The notes beneath the pieces were generated by a model. It was not told where the DNA came from and searched no databases. It was given only the letters and a program-made list of their open reading frames with translations. A program made the translations under genes and the position numbers. A stretch of DNA of 64,000 nt from Mesorhabditis belari. Its lineage: Eukaryota > Nematoda > Chromadorea > Rhabditida > Rhabditidae. Below, piece after piece: positions 24,679 through 35,445 of this stretch. The stretch lies in NCBI GenBank assembly GCA_958450365.1, contig CAUEEP010000757.1:987501-1051500 (forward strand), in the 5' to 3' direction. The stretch's first letter is position 1. Each line of letters begins with the position of its first letter.

Positions 24679-24903
24679 ACTGGACAATGAAATATCATAA
24701 TTTAAAAAAGATCGTCACTTTCGCGCGTCTGTAACTCTCTTGTCTTTGAGTTTAAACTATTAGTGTTTTACATTGTCTGAAAGCTCTTTTCAAGGGCTAC
24801 GTAATGGTAATATTAATATTTAGAAATACGGTAAAGACAAGGGAGTTACAGACGCGCGAAAGTGACGATCTTTTTTCAAATATCATATTTCATTGTCCAG
24901 TAG
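24679..24903. mobile_element. MITE family C, copy 2
   Basis: Reverse orientation relative to 8166-8392. The arms contain gacaatgaaatatcataatt and acgcgcgaaagtgacgatc. The two copies are well conserved, so amplification is probably fairly recent. Confidence 0.85.
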
Positions 24904-25645
24904 TGTATGTAAATTTTGTGCACTCTTATTTGTTTCTTTTGAATTCAAAAATTCAAACCGCATTAGTTTCAAAAATTGAAGTTTTTTGAGAACTGGAGCT
25001 GACTGTGAATGAATTTAACTATCTTAATAACTTTGAAATGACTTTAGCTTTGAACTTTGACTTTAAACTTTAGTATAAACTTTGAAAAATAATGGTTTAT
25101 AAGGCTACCAAAAGCTGATAACATTCAGGAACTAGCATGCCTTCTACATGAAATAAAAAATTCGATTTAACGATGCTCAGCATTGCCAACTAGCCCTAGT
25201 TACGTTTTCTGAAGTTTCAACTTTCGCCGTTGACAGTTGGCTAAAAAATGGACCAACATTCAGCGATCAATTCTTGCTAACTGTAAAAGATTCCCATCTG
25301 AGACCTCAAAAGCTATTATAGTTTCTTTATCTGCAACTCCAGACCGCTATTATTGTTAGTTGTTTGCTTTTTGTACCCATTGAGTAATCGTCATTACCCT
25401 CTTCCTCTCACCGCAATTCAAATGTATCTCGGTGATAGATACAGACTCGTTTCCCATCGCATTCCCTCTCTTTCCCCCATCCAATCATTTTGACAGAGAC
25501 ACGTTAAATGACTCAGCTTGTTCAATCTCTATTTTCTTTTTCTTTTTCTTTTTCTTTTTCAAAATTGTGTTAATTTTATCGTTTTGTTAACAGGTTTTCA
25601 AAAAGTAAATCCATTTTTTGCAATTCTTTTATTAAATTTCAGTTA

Positions 25646-28600
25646 ATGTGGTTATTGAAATGGATTTTTATGAGAATTTTCTTATTCTTTTCTATTTTTC
25701 ATTTTGTGATCACTGAAATAGCTTATGACAAGGTTGGTTTTAAAGATTGTATCTTTAAATTTTAAAAAAATCTAATACAGTAAGAGTTGTAGTAGTTGAA
25801 CGTTTCAAAAAATCGTTATTGATTGATCGTTCTGAAAATAGACCAAGTCTTTGAAGGGTTTAGGTTTGCTTTACAGTTCATCTACTTTTTAGTGACAATA
25901 CCCATTTGATAGTTGGATTTTGGATAGTTAAATGCAGTGGTCTTAAGCCATTCTTTTAGGCAATTTCCCCAAAACACAAATCTTCTCATGGATCCGTTTC
26001 TTTGGGTCAACAAATACCCGATTGGTCTGAAGTGACTTTGAGAGGAAAGCCGAAAATTCTTGAGATCCTGCTTGCAGTGGATGGACCTGTGGTAAGATGT
26101 TAGAAATTGAATTTAAAGAATTTAACACGTTGACGACATTGTCACCTGATGCTGTCTGACACATATTCGTTCGCCTGGGACATTGTCACCTGATGTCAGG
26201 TGACATTTTGTTCCATGCGATTGTTTATGCAAAAACGCCATTGTCGTCAACGTGTTAAAATTTATAGCATTCTATCGAATGCTGAAAGTCGACTAATAAA
26301 CACTTCTGATTTCAGGCCAGATACTACGGTAACAATCGGGATAAGATCAGAGATGGAGTGCTCTCTTTGCTGCATGGAGTGAATCAGGTTTTCAATTCAA
26401 AAAAATCTTTAATGTCTCTCTTTAGTACTTGCATCAGCTTCAAATCCAATTGCTGATTGTTGACTTGCGAGTGGCAAATGGATATAATTTGACACTTGAG
26501 GATTTCAAGAATTGGAGAGAAGAAGAGGAGGATTTGGTGAGGAAATGGACAAGAGTTAAAAGATAAAAATATCTAGCTATTATATTGTATAGGTTATTGA
26601 ATATAAATCCATCAATTTCCAGCCACAACACGATTTGGCGATGCTATTGAGACTGCGGTATGATGGAGGGATTGCTTCAGTGGATGGAGTCTGTACAAGG
26701 GAAGGCATCGGAATCTCGGGGGTAGTGTTACAAAAATCAGATTTTCCTATGCAGATTTTCAGTTCTTTCCTGAAGCCCCTCATGAATATGCATCGGTTTT
26801 TGTGCACGAAGTGGCTCATTTACTGGGATTGGCTCATGATACTCGGGTGAATTGTCGATGCTCGAGTGGAAAGAAAGGATGTCTGAAGATTGAGTAAGTT
26901 TTGAGTTTTAGAATTTAGTCGAATTTCGTTTTTCATCCATCAGAAAAACACTTGAATCAAATTGTATATCTTTTTTTGAAAGCTTTTTTTACTTGTCAAT
27001 GTTTCAGAGGCTTTGATGACTGCTCCGCTCAGGCGCTAGTGGAAATGAGTGAGAAGAAGAGTTGTTTACAAGAGACAAACGATCACCCATTGAGCATACC
27101 GATGTGTGGGAATGGGATTGTTGAATTGGGAGAACAATGTGATTGTGGACCGGCTAAGTGAGCTATGAAAAGTTTATTGAACCATTCTTTTATTCAAAGT
27201 TGAAAGTTTATTGAACTTAAACCATTCACTTCATCAATTTCCTTAAAAAGACTTTCAGCAGCTTTCTAAAAATAAAAATCGATTTAATTTTTATCAAAAT
27301 TTAAAAATCTGCTTTGTTTTTTCACTTGAACAATGAAACTTTTGGACTTAATGATACAAATTAATCAATTTCTATTTTTTATAGTCTAGTTAAAACACCT
27401 GTTATTCTCACAAATTTCGGCGTCACTTTTGCAAAACCGAAAAACATCAAACAGACTTTCAGCAGCTTTCCAAAAATAAAAATCGATTCATTTGTATCAA
27501 AAATTAAAAATCTGCTTTGTTTTTCACTTCAACAATGAAACATCAAACGTTTTTTTTTCTAATTGTATAAAGTTAAAAACAATTCAGACATTGTCGAAAT
27601 TTGTTGTGCGATTCGCAGAGTTGTCAATATCGTCTCTCAAAGGAAATCCTCTACTTGATCGCGTTTTTTCTCTTCGCAATCATTGGAGCGATTGGGTATT
27701 GCTTTTTGAGGTTTGTTAAAGCTAAGACAACTTGATTGATCTCAAGACAACTTGAGACAACAGCTTGTCTTTTCTAAGCCTTTCTTTTTCTAAGTCTTTT
27801 CAAATTTTAACTTTGCAGAATTTTGCCAGCTTGGAAAGCTTTAAAAAGTTAAAATATCAAATCGTTTCTTATTTTTTAGAAGTCTCTGCTCTCGTCTAAT
27901 GAACATCACCAAAAAGTCAAAAAGGTTTGTTCTAAAACTTGTTTTTTGGCTTTTAAATCTTGAGAAATCTCTAGTTTTCAATGATTCGATATTTTCCCAC
28001 ATTCGTTCACACTTTTGGAGAGAATTTGTAGCCCTCAACTTTTTGCATTTTTCAAAAAAAATGGGAACATTTTCACAAATTTTTCTGATTAAAGCATAGA
28101 AATTGTCATTGTTGTTTTAGAAAAGCTCTTCCAAATTTTCAACCATTCGTCGTGAGCTCTGTCTCATCACAAGCCGATTTTAAATCATCGGTTTTAACAA
28201 ACTCATCGACAAGGATGTTGATCAAAACCGGCAGCGAGGATAGTGCATCGAGTACCGCTAAATTGTTGCCCGATTTCTCGAGGAATCGATTAAGTTTGTT
28301 TATTCAGAAAGAATTCTAATTAGAAAACTAAATTAGAAAGTAGGCAGACTCAAATCTTTGTCATTTTAATTTTATTAGAAGCTTGGGATTTTATTAGAAG
28401 CTATAAATTTTATTTTATTAGAAGCAGAATTAGAAGCTTGGGCTTCTAATTCTTAAAAATTTTGTTGGTGAAACTTTTGGTCTTTTCTATAAGTTAAAGA
28501 CACGAGAAAATTATTCTTTCAAAACTTTAATGATTCAAACTAAATCCTATTCAGATCGTGATTCAAAAAGCCGTTCTCGTCGCACCGAAAATCTCATCCA

Positions 28601-29148
28601 TTTGGACTCGGAGATTCCAATAGTCGACCCAGTGAATCACTCGGATTACGTGAAAATGCATCCAGCCAAGTTTCATTTGGGATCGGCAACGGATCAACAC
28701 GAATATTTGTCACCGAAATCAACAAGTAATCGAAAGGCTTTTCGACATAAATGAATCGATTTAGCTCTACCAAAAATTCGCTCAGCCTCATTGCAGAGGG
28801 GAGAGAATGCACAGATGAATCGATCACCGATCATCCCTTTACGTGTCGCTCCACCACCACCAAATCAGGTAGAAAATAGATCAATTGTAAAGTTGAAAGC
28901 TGTAAAATTCTCAAAAAAAACCTATACAGTTGCAATTTTAGTCAAGACGAGCCTCCCGCTCGTTCAGCCATTTACCGGGTCTGCCCGCTTCATTGAGTGC
29001 TTCCTACGGTGAAGCAACGGCAGCTGTTCTTCGTGATCTTCGATCTTCTCGTATTTATGACATTCCCGCTTCATTTATTAGTCAACAATCATTCGATGAA
29101 CCACCAGCAATTCCTCCAAAAAAAAGTCTAGCTGGACTGGCTGTTTGA
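25646..29148 (+). CDS. ADAM-family membrane metalloprotease, compact form
   Basis: Thirteen exons: 25646-25732, 25960-26091, 26316-26387, 26426-26536, 26623-26721, 26763-26893, 27008-27157, 27588-27710, 27880-27924, 28121-28293, 28555-28725, 28765-28868 and 28942-29148. They give 534 residues with consistent phases. A hydrophobic N-terminus (MWLLKWIFMRIFLFFSIF) acts as signal peptide. The reprolysin domain starts at KILEILLAVDGPV and carries the zinc site HEVAHLLGLAHD around residue 182. A disintegrin start (MCGNGIVELGEQCDCGPAK) is followed by only about 18 residues before a transmembrane helix (YLIAFFLFAIIGAIGYCF). The cytoplasmic tail is about 220 residues with possible SH3-binding runs (RVAPPPPNQ, PPAIPPKKS). 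Ectodomain shedding or adhesion is the family role. Unusual points: no prodomain and no full Cys-rich region. The acceptor 4 bases before the ATG (ATTTCAG|TTAATG) suggests trans-splicing. AATAAA near 29330 is a likely polyadenylation signal. Confidence 0.85.
26122..26258. mobile_element. TTAA-bounded MITE in ADAM intron 2
   Basis: A 137-base element bounded by TTAACACGTTGACGACA and its inverse (gtcgtcaacgtgttaa). The TTAA at each end is the target duplication typical of piggyBac-type elements. It contains an internal repeat of the word attgtcacctgatg. Assignment to piggyBac rests only on TTAA plus short inverted repeats. Confidence 0.65.
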
Positions 29149-29578
29149 GTCATTTTGTGTAGATTCTTTAGCCAAATTTCTCATTGATTATCAAAACTCT
29201 TTAGTTTCAGGTCAATGTACATATTTTTAGATTATTAAGACCTTATTTTCTTCTTTGTGATAAACTTCCCCCTTTTGTCCCTTTCTCTCTGTATTACCCC
29301 TTTCTCTCTCAATTCATTGCATTCCTTTACAATAAACGGTCACACTGAGTGCCAATTTGACAAAAGCACACTTTAGCAAATGTTAAACGCGACTTCAAAA
29401 CCAACTAATTTGATAGTTTTCTTTACGCAAGAGAATAAATTTGGAGTTATATGGTGAGCTTAAAACTTCTTAAAAAAATACCGTAGTCGACAAAGTCGGT
29501 TTTTAAAAGACGCTAGATTTGACTTTTGAAAAGTATAAAAGCAAAATGCAAAAAAATTGGGAGGCGTTTTTCATTTTT

Positions 29579-29796
29579 GGGATAGGCTAATTTCCGCCAT
29601 TTTATTTGTGCAACAGGGTTATTTGTCGACTTTATGATTTTGGTTTCATTTTATTGCACTTATTGAGATCTACAAAATCAAACCAAAATCATAAAGATTG
29701 GCCGACTTAGAAGAAAGTTATGGCGAGTTGCGCAAACGATCCAGTTGCGCAAATGACTCTGTTGCGCAAATAAAATGGCGGAAATTAGCCTATCCC
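29579..29796. mobile_element. Inverted-repeat element with 38-base termini
   Basis: GGGATAGGCTAATTTCCGCC begins the left end and is matched inverted at 29777-29796. Arms extend about 38 bases, and an inner palindrome contains ttatgattttggttt in both orientations. It is non-coding and lies between the ADAM and LAP1/LULL1-like genes. Confidence 0.8.
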
Positions 29797-30091
29797 TCAT
29801 TTTTCTCACTGGTTGGCGCTATCTAAATTCAGAAATGAGAAGTTCAAAAATATCCAAATTAAGAAATTTTTTTGCAGAAATGCCGAAATTAAGAAATTTT
29901 GGCACTATACTAGTCGGGGGGGGGCAGCTATATTTTTGAGATCTTTGCTTTTTAAAAAGTCACTTTTTGACTTCAAAAGGTTTGGTCATCGCATTTCTGA
30001 ACGTAAATTTATGAATTTAAGTAGGGCCACTTTGTTGCCATTAGTTTGTCACACTATTTTAGATAATTGTTAATTTTTTTGATTTAGCTTT

Positions 30092-32474
30092 ATGCCACGT
30101 GGTGATTCGACAACTCGGCGACGATCAGCGCCCATGAAAGCTCCGGAAGAATTGGAAACAAAAGAAGTCCACGGGATGACGCTTCGATCGGGCACCCACT
30201 CAAACAATAGCCCTTCATCGAGTAAGGGATTTGATCTTTTTTGAATAGGTTGAGAAGGTTATTGAGTGGGTATTGGCATTAAACGAAGAATCGTCTCTTT
30301 TTTGAACATTTGCTAGAAAAACTACCGTTTAGCAAGTTTAAAAGCTTCGTCTTAAAAAGTTAAGGACAAAATTTGGCGGCAAAGCTTGTACCAATAGAGG
30401 ATAAACTACAATCCGGATGGTTTAGATTCAAGGTAAAAACATGCCATTTTTAAAATGAAAGCCATTTTTTATAGTTTTTGCTGCTAAGCACTTAGTGTTA
30501 GTGCAGTTTCTTGCTGGCTCTGAGGCTTTAACTTTTATTTACTTCAGGTAATTCACAAGCGGAACGCGGTCGAAGATCAGATCCTTTCCCGAAAAGATCA
30601 CCGGCCGTATCGCCCAATCGATTTGCGAATAAAGCCCCAACTCTACAATACATGTTTGTGACCGACCGGAATCAGCAAAGGGACATTGGATGGTTAGTTT
30701 ATTTTAAAACCTACTTAGAGCTAATAAAACATGGAATCCTTAACGTGCTTATTATATTCAAGTTTTATCTTAGGCTCAATGACATCCCGGTTTATAACGA
30801 TGAGACGAATTTGGAAAATTCCAATGCTCCGTATCCAGAAGAGGATGTTATGCCTGGTGCAGAATATTTGGGAGAAGAACGTACGATACACAGACCTTCT
30901 CTCATTCATATCAATAATTATGCACCAGTCGATTATTTTGAGACCTTCTACAAACTGCTCGGCAATTTAATCAACCCTAATCAGTTAGTTTTCAATTAAT
31001 ATTATTATGGAAAGTTTACTCATGTTTTGTTAACTTGTTGGATCAATCAGCTGAACGTAGACGTTCTAGCTAACTATGGATACTTTAGTTATTCTTGTTA
31101 CACTCAAAAATGTTTTCTTTTTTATATTATATCGATATCTCACCGGCTTTGTGATTCTCTTCTTTGCCATCTACGCATATTTCTACTTCCCAAACAACAC
31201 AAAAACGGTTTCCGGTTTGGAGGATTATCGGATTAAACTTATGGTACTTATTCTATCCTGTGGCAATCAGACTAAATTTTTAGGATTTATCAAGGGAGTA
31301 TAAGCTCGATCAGAAAGAAATGGCGGTGATTGGCGGTAAGTTTTGTGACTAGATAAAGCAGAAAAATAAGGTCATAAGTTAATGTAAAATTGAAGGATGA
31401 CATTCGTATATTTAGTATTGTTTACTTTAGAGATGCTGCCAATTTGGGCTCGTGGTGGAACGATGAATCCGATGGTTATTGTGCTTTATGGACAAGATGA
31501 GAAATTAAATGCCTTTTATGAAAAGGTTTGTTTTATTTGCATTTTACCTTTGTGGCTGACAATTTGGATCAAATATGATTATTTAGGTGCTGAGGTGGAC
31601 ATCGAACGTCACTCGTCAAAGGATAGCAAGCGGATTTTATTGTTCGGGTAATTACAATTACAATTCAACTTTAGTATTGCTTTGCGTGAATTGGTCATCA
31701 AAATGTTAGTCATTCTTTGTGAACCTTTTTAAATTAAAGATCTTTTTAGAAACGACATCAAGAGCTCAACTTCACAAATACTTCGAAGATTCTCTTGGTG
31801 GAAAAAGCGGCCCCGTTTTTGCTGCTGTTCGTCATTTGCAAGAGCTAAGGTGGTCTTTAATAGGTTTAATGCATTTGATAAGTTGATATGTGGCTTATAA
31901 ATTCCAGAAGTAGTGGAATTTTAATTGTAAGATGTAAGCATTGATTTTAACGATTGAAAACCAGATAAAACCAACACCTAAACCTCCAGCAGGCTAGAAT
32001 GACATCAATACGGATTGTTTGTTTGGAAAATCATTAAGAAATGCAACATAACCCCAGTCTAAATCTCTAGTAAAGTGACATCATGTTTGTTGTTTAGATG
32101 GGATGCACCGGTGGCTCTTCATGCATGGGCGGATGATGGACATCGTTTAGCTGATCACATTTTTATTCTTTTGGGAATCGATGGACCACCAATTGTAGGA
32201 GACTGTGAAGTGAGCGTGACGAAGTGAGTTCTTGAATCAACAAATAAGGCCTAGCTAAGGTGTTTTAGTATATCATAGAAAATTGGCTAATATGTCAACT
32301 ATCTATCAGAGTCTAAAATTGCATCATAAATAAATATAAATCGCCCTTTAAAACCTTTTCTCAATAAAGTTCAAATTCAGTGCTCTATCCGCGCAGTGGA
32401 TCAAACAAGGCGGCAATGCGGATGCGATTCCTCCAATTGTACACTCAAGAATGCATTACTTCATTTGTCTTTGA
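30092..32474 (+). CDS. Single-span membrane protein resembling LAP1/LULL1 (torsin activator)
   Basis: Exons 30092-30221, 30548-30692, 30774-30987, 31070-31243, 31284-31335, 31431-31525, 31587-31647, 31750-31849, 32098-32223 and 32381-32474 give 396 residues with phase closed throughout. The start of exon 4 is the least certain boundary. A basic N-terminal half (MPRGDSTTRRRSAP...) precedes one hydrophobic segment (residues about 178-204, containing TGFVILFFAIYAYFYF). The C-terminal domain has a strand-like MNPMVIVLYGQDEKLNAFY, later HAWADDGHRLADHIFILLGI, and ends MHYFICL. This order, the short helix-rich middle and a cysteine two residues from the C-terminus recall the luminal AAA+-like domain of LAP1/LULL1, which activates torsins at the nuclear envelope or ER. 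The match is from memory of the fold pattern, so it is a hypothesis. The ATG follows an acceptor by 4 bases (GATTTAG), suggesting trans-splicing. Confidence 0.6.
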
Positions 32475-33810
32475 TCAATGAATTGTTTTTTTTTGTTCAT
32501 GGGTTTATACTTGTTTCCTTTTTCTTACGAGTACTCTAATTCTATTCTTGCTTAATTCATCGGTTCGAAATTTCTTATCTTTATCTTTTTACGCGTTTAT
32601 TACTTGTTTTATTTATAGTGAATGTTTAGAATACAATTGTCCAGTTAAAATAAAGGATTGTTATAATACAATTTGCAAGCTTTGATTGTTTAAATACAAT
32701 GTGATTTTTGGTAAACTGTCCAAGTTTATTTAACGGTTAAACAATGGATCGGTCGGGAATTGGCTGTATTCCCATAGGTTGGACGGATTTTGTAGGTCTT
32801 TGAATCGGTCATTCAAAAAACATTGAACGGGCGAGAAGAAACAATTTCGCTCGAGTTTGTGTTGATAACTAAAATTTTGTTTGGTTGTCATCGGGTAAAC
32901 TTCTGTACAGTAGTTATTAAATGCTCACCTGAGAACTGAATATTCTCGCCTCTCTTTCCTTGCCAAATAACAATTCCCAAAAAGAATAAAAGTTAGGACA
33001 AAAGTTAGAATCATCTCGCGAATTCTCAATAGGCCAAGTGTCATTTTGAATGAGATGCACATTTAGAGATTGAACCGGTCTACATAATTCCCCGCCAAAG
33101 TCATGGGGCACTTTTCATGAAGATTATATCCGTTTATCCCCCTTCTGATGATTTAGGTACTTTTTTAAATCTTGATGCAGATTAAAGTGACTGTTTATGC
33201 AAGCAAACCAGCCTGTTGGGATTAAAAAACGGCACTTATTCTTTTGGCTTACCGATTTAATTATCCCCCAAAAAAATTGCATTTGATTTCGCTGGATACG
33301 GTAGGCAAAACGGATTTAAAGTTTTTGTTCAAAATCTGATTTAAGTAGTCATCACTGGATTTTATTTTTTTTTGCGTCACTTGCTGCTATTTTCAAAGCC
33401 TCTCAAGAAAATTGCAAATTTTGGATAGATCGGGGTTGATCACGGGGTTAAGCCGTTGGAATATTGAATTCGTGAGCTTTTCTGAGAATAGTTATCGTGT
33501 TTTGAATAAGTTTCCATTTGAAACATTAAAACTTGAAGAATTATGAAACTATTTTGGTGGGCAAAGTGTATCATTCGTAAAGCAATAGTTGAGCATAAGT
33601 CACTCTTGAGAGAACTTGTCAGTCTTTATGATTTGTGTCAAGCGTATTTACAGAACTAGATTTTCTTTTTTCAGATCTCAATCACCTCATCGGCAATTGT
33701 TGTGCGAGCAGAGAACGAGCAGCCGTAGTTTGGAACAGGCGAGAAGAGAAGTGGAGTGTGATCGAGAGGAACGATAAGAGAAACAAGCAGACGCCCGCCG
33801 AAAAGAGGAC

Positions 33811-35445
33811 ATGTTCGCCTATGCTCGCTTCTTTCGCGATTACGTGAGGGCAATCGGAAACTATTGGTTTGCGTCCACCGTCCACAAAGCCATGCCTACG
33901 CTTACGCCGATTGAACCATTTACGAAGGTTTGTATTTTTTAAGTTCTGAATTTATATTGGTACTTTCGCTGTTTTCGTGTCTTAAAATACAAGATTCTTT
34001 TGGACTTTGGATGCTCTAAAGTAAAAATTTAGTAAGAGATTTTAGCATAGTTTGTGAATAGTCTCTGAATTACGCACAAAAGTTTCTTTTTAGATTACCC
34101 CGTTGGTGACACGCGTCCTTGGTCAAAATCCCGGTCCATTCACACTTCAAGGGACGAACACTTATCTCGTCGGAAGTGGAGAAGAGTGAGTTTTTTATTT
34201 TCTATTACAATTAAAAACTTTGAAGTTTGAATTCATTGGTTCTTCTATTAGGAAAATTCTCATCGATGCCGGCGAGCCGAACATTGAGGCGTATACAAAT
34301 TTGTTAGGATCGACACTTACGGTAAATTTTAGTGACACAGCTTGTCTATCTTTCTTTTTAGGGTTCCCGTATCGTTGCCGTAATCATCACTCATTGGCAT
34401 CACGACCACGTTGGAGGACTTAATGACGTTTTCACGAAGGTATCATTTATTTACTATCTTAGAAGTATGAAATGACTGAATTATTAGCATCTAAAGCTAT
34501 GAATGAATGAATCAGTTAGGTTTATGTATTATTTGGAATAGCAAAATGATTTAGGTAATTGGATCAAAAGTGCCGGTGTACAAGATTAAGCGAGAAGGCT
34601 TCAATGAAGGATCGGATATTCAATTTGTCGAAGATGGGCACGAGGTGACGGTTCCTGGAGCGACTGTTCGGTAAGTGTCTTTGGCCTTCAAAAGTTACAT
34701 TGGAAACATATTGATATTAAGTAAATGAATATTTGTTAGCATATAAATTCTCCAATTTCTCTTTTTAGATTTGTTGCTACACCGGGACACACCGCCGATC
34801 ACGCATCTCTATGGCTTGAAGAAGAAAAGGCGATTTTTGCGGTTGGGTTTATTTTGAGAAAAGATTTTTCTAACTTGAAAGACTTTAAAATGTAGCTAGC
34901 TAGCTTTTAAAACTTTTCATACTTAATACATTTGAATTTTTAGGGTGATTGCATTCTTGGCGAGGGAACGTCCGTGTTCGAGTGTCTCCACGAATACATG
35001 AAAAGTCTAGAGAAGTTAAAGGGTCTCAACCCCGAAGTGATATACCCAGGTTATTTTTTAATTAATTAGCACTTAAATTTGCTTTATAATTTTGTAAGCA
35101 AATCGTTTTTAGGACATGGTCCCGTTGTAAGCGATCCATTCGCGAAGATCACCGAATACATCACTCATCGAATGAAAAGAGAAACGGAGATCATCGAATT
35201 TATGAGCAGTGGAGAGGAAAGAACGAGTATGGACATCACGAATGCCGTATATTCGGTAATCTTTGATTGTTTTTTGATATTTTAGCTATTGGATTCCAAA
35301 CTTTTGAATTTAGAATACCCCAGCATCCGTGATGATCGCCGCTCTCAACAACGTACGTCTTCACCTCAACAAGCTGGTCAAAGATGGAAAAGTGGAGAAG
35401 ACCGGCTTCGAAATGTACAGATTTATGCCAACAAGCAAACAGTAA
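33811..35445 (+). CDS. LACTB2-like metallo-beta-lactamase-fold hydrolase
   Basis: Nine exons (33811-33927, 34094-34185, 34252-34321, 34362-34439, 34555-34670, 34769-34841, 34944-35049, 35113-35255, 35314-35445) encode 308 residues. Family signatures: [20 protein letters not shown] near the start of the domain, the zinc motif [32 protein letters not shown] and YPGHGPVV. The C-terminal helical region ([20 protein letters not shown]) is the extension seen in LACTB2, a mitochondrial endoribonuclease in vertebrates. An in-frame stop lies 30 bases upstream of the chosen ATG. The next Met ([10 protein letters not shown]) would give the usual shorter N-terminus; the extra 27 residues could act as a targeting peptide. 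An acceptor at about 33674 precedes the start and may be a trans-splice site. Confidence 0.9.

Larger units (their letters stand above)
17870..25645. other. Gene-poor, repeat-rich stretch
   Basis: Apart from repeats listed separately, only weak isolated exon-like pieces were noticed. One is on the + strand at about 22808-22883: acceptor TTTCCAG, a short open frame with ADFPTVTRFDKVFPRNWS, and donor GGTGAG. No neighbouring exons in phase were found, so no gene is called. The 0.5 kb before the ADAM start contains short pyrimidine runs. Confidence 0.4.

Noticed and set aside
25646..35445. Operon of ADAM, LAP1/LULL1-like and LACTB2-like genes
   Set aside because: Intergenic gaps are about 0.9 and 1.3 kb, longer than typical nematode operon spacing of about 100 bases, and a MITE lies in one gap. 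Each start has its own acceptor, but this also fits independent trans-splicing.
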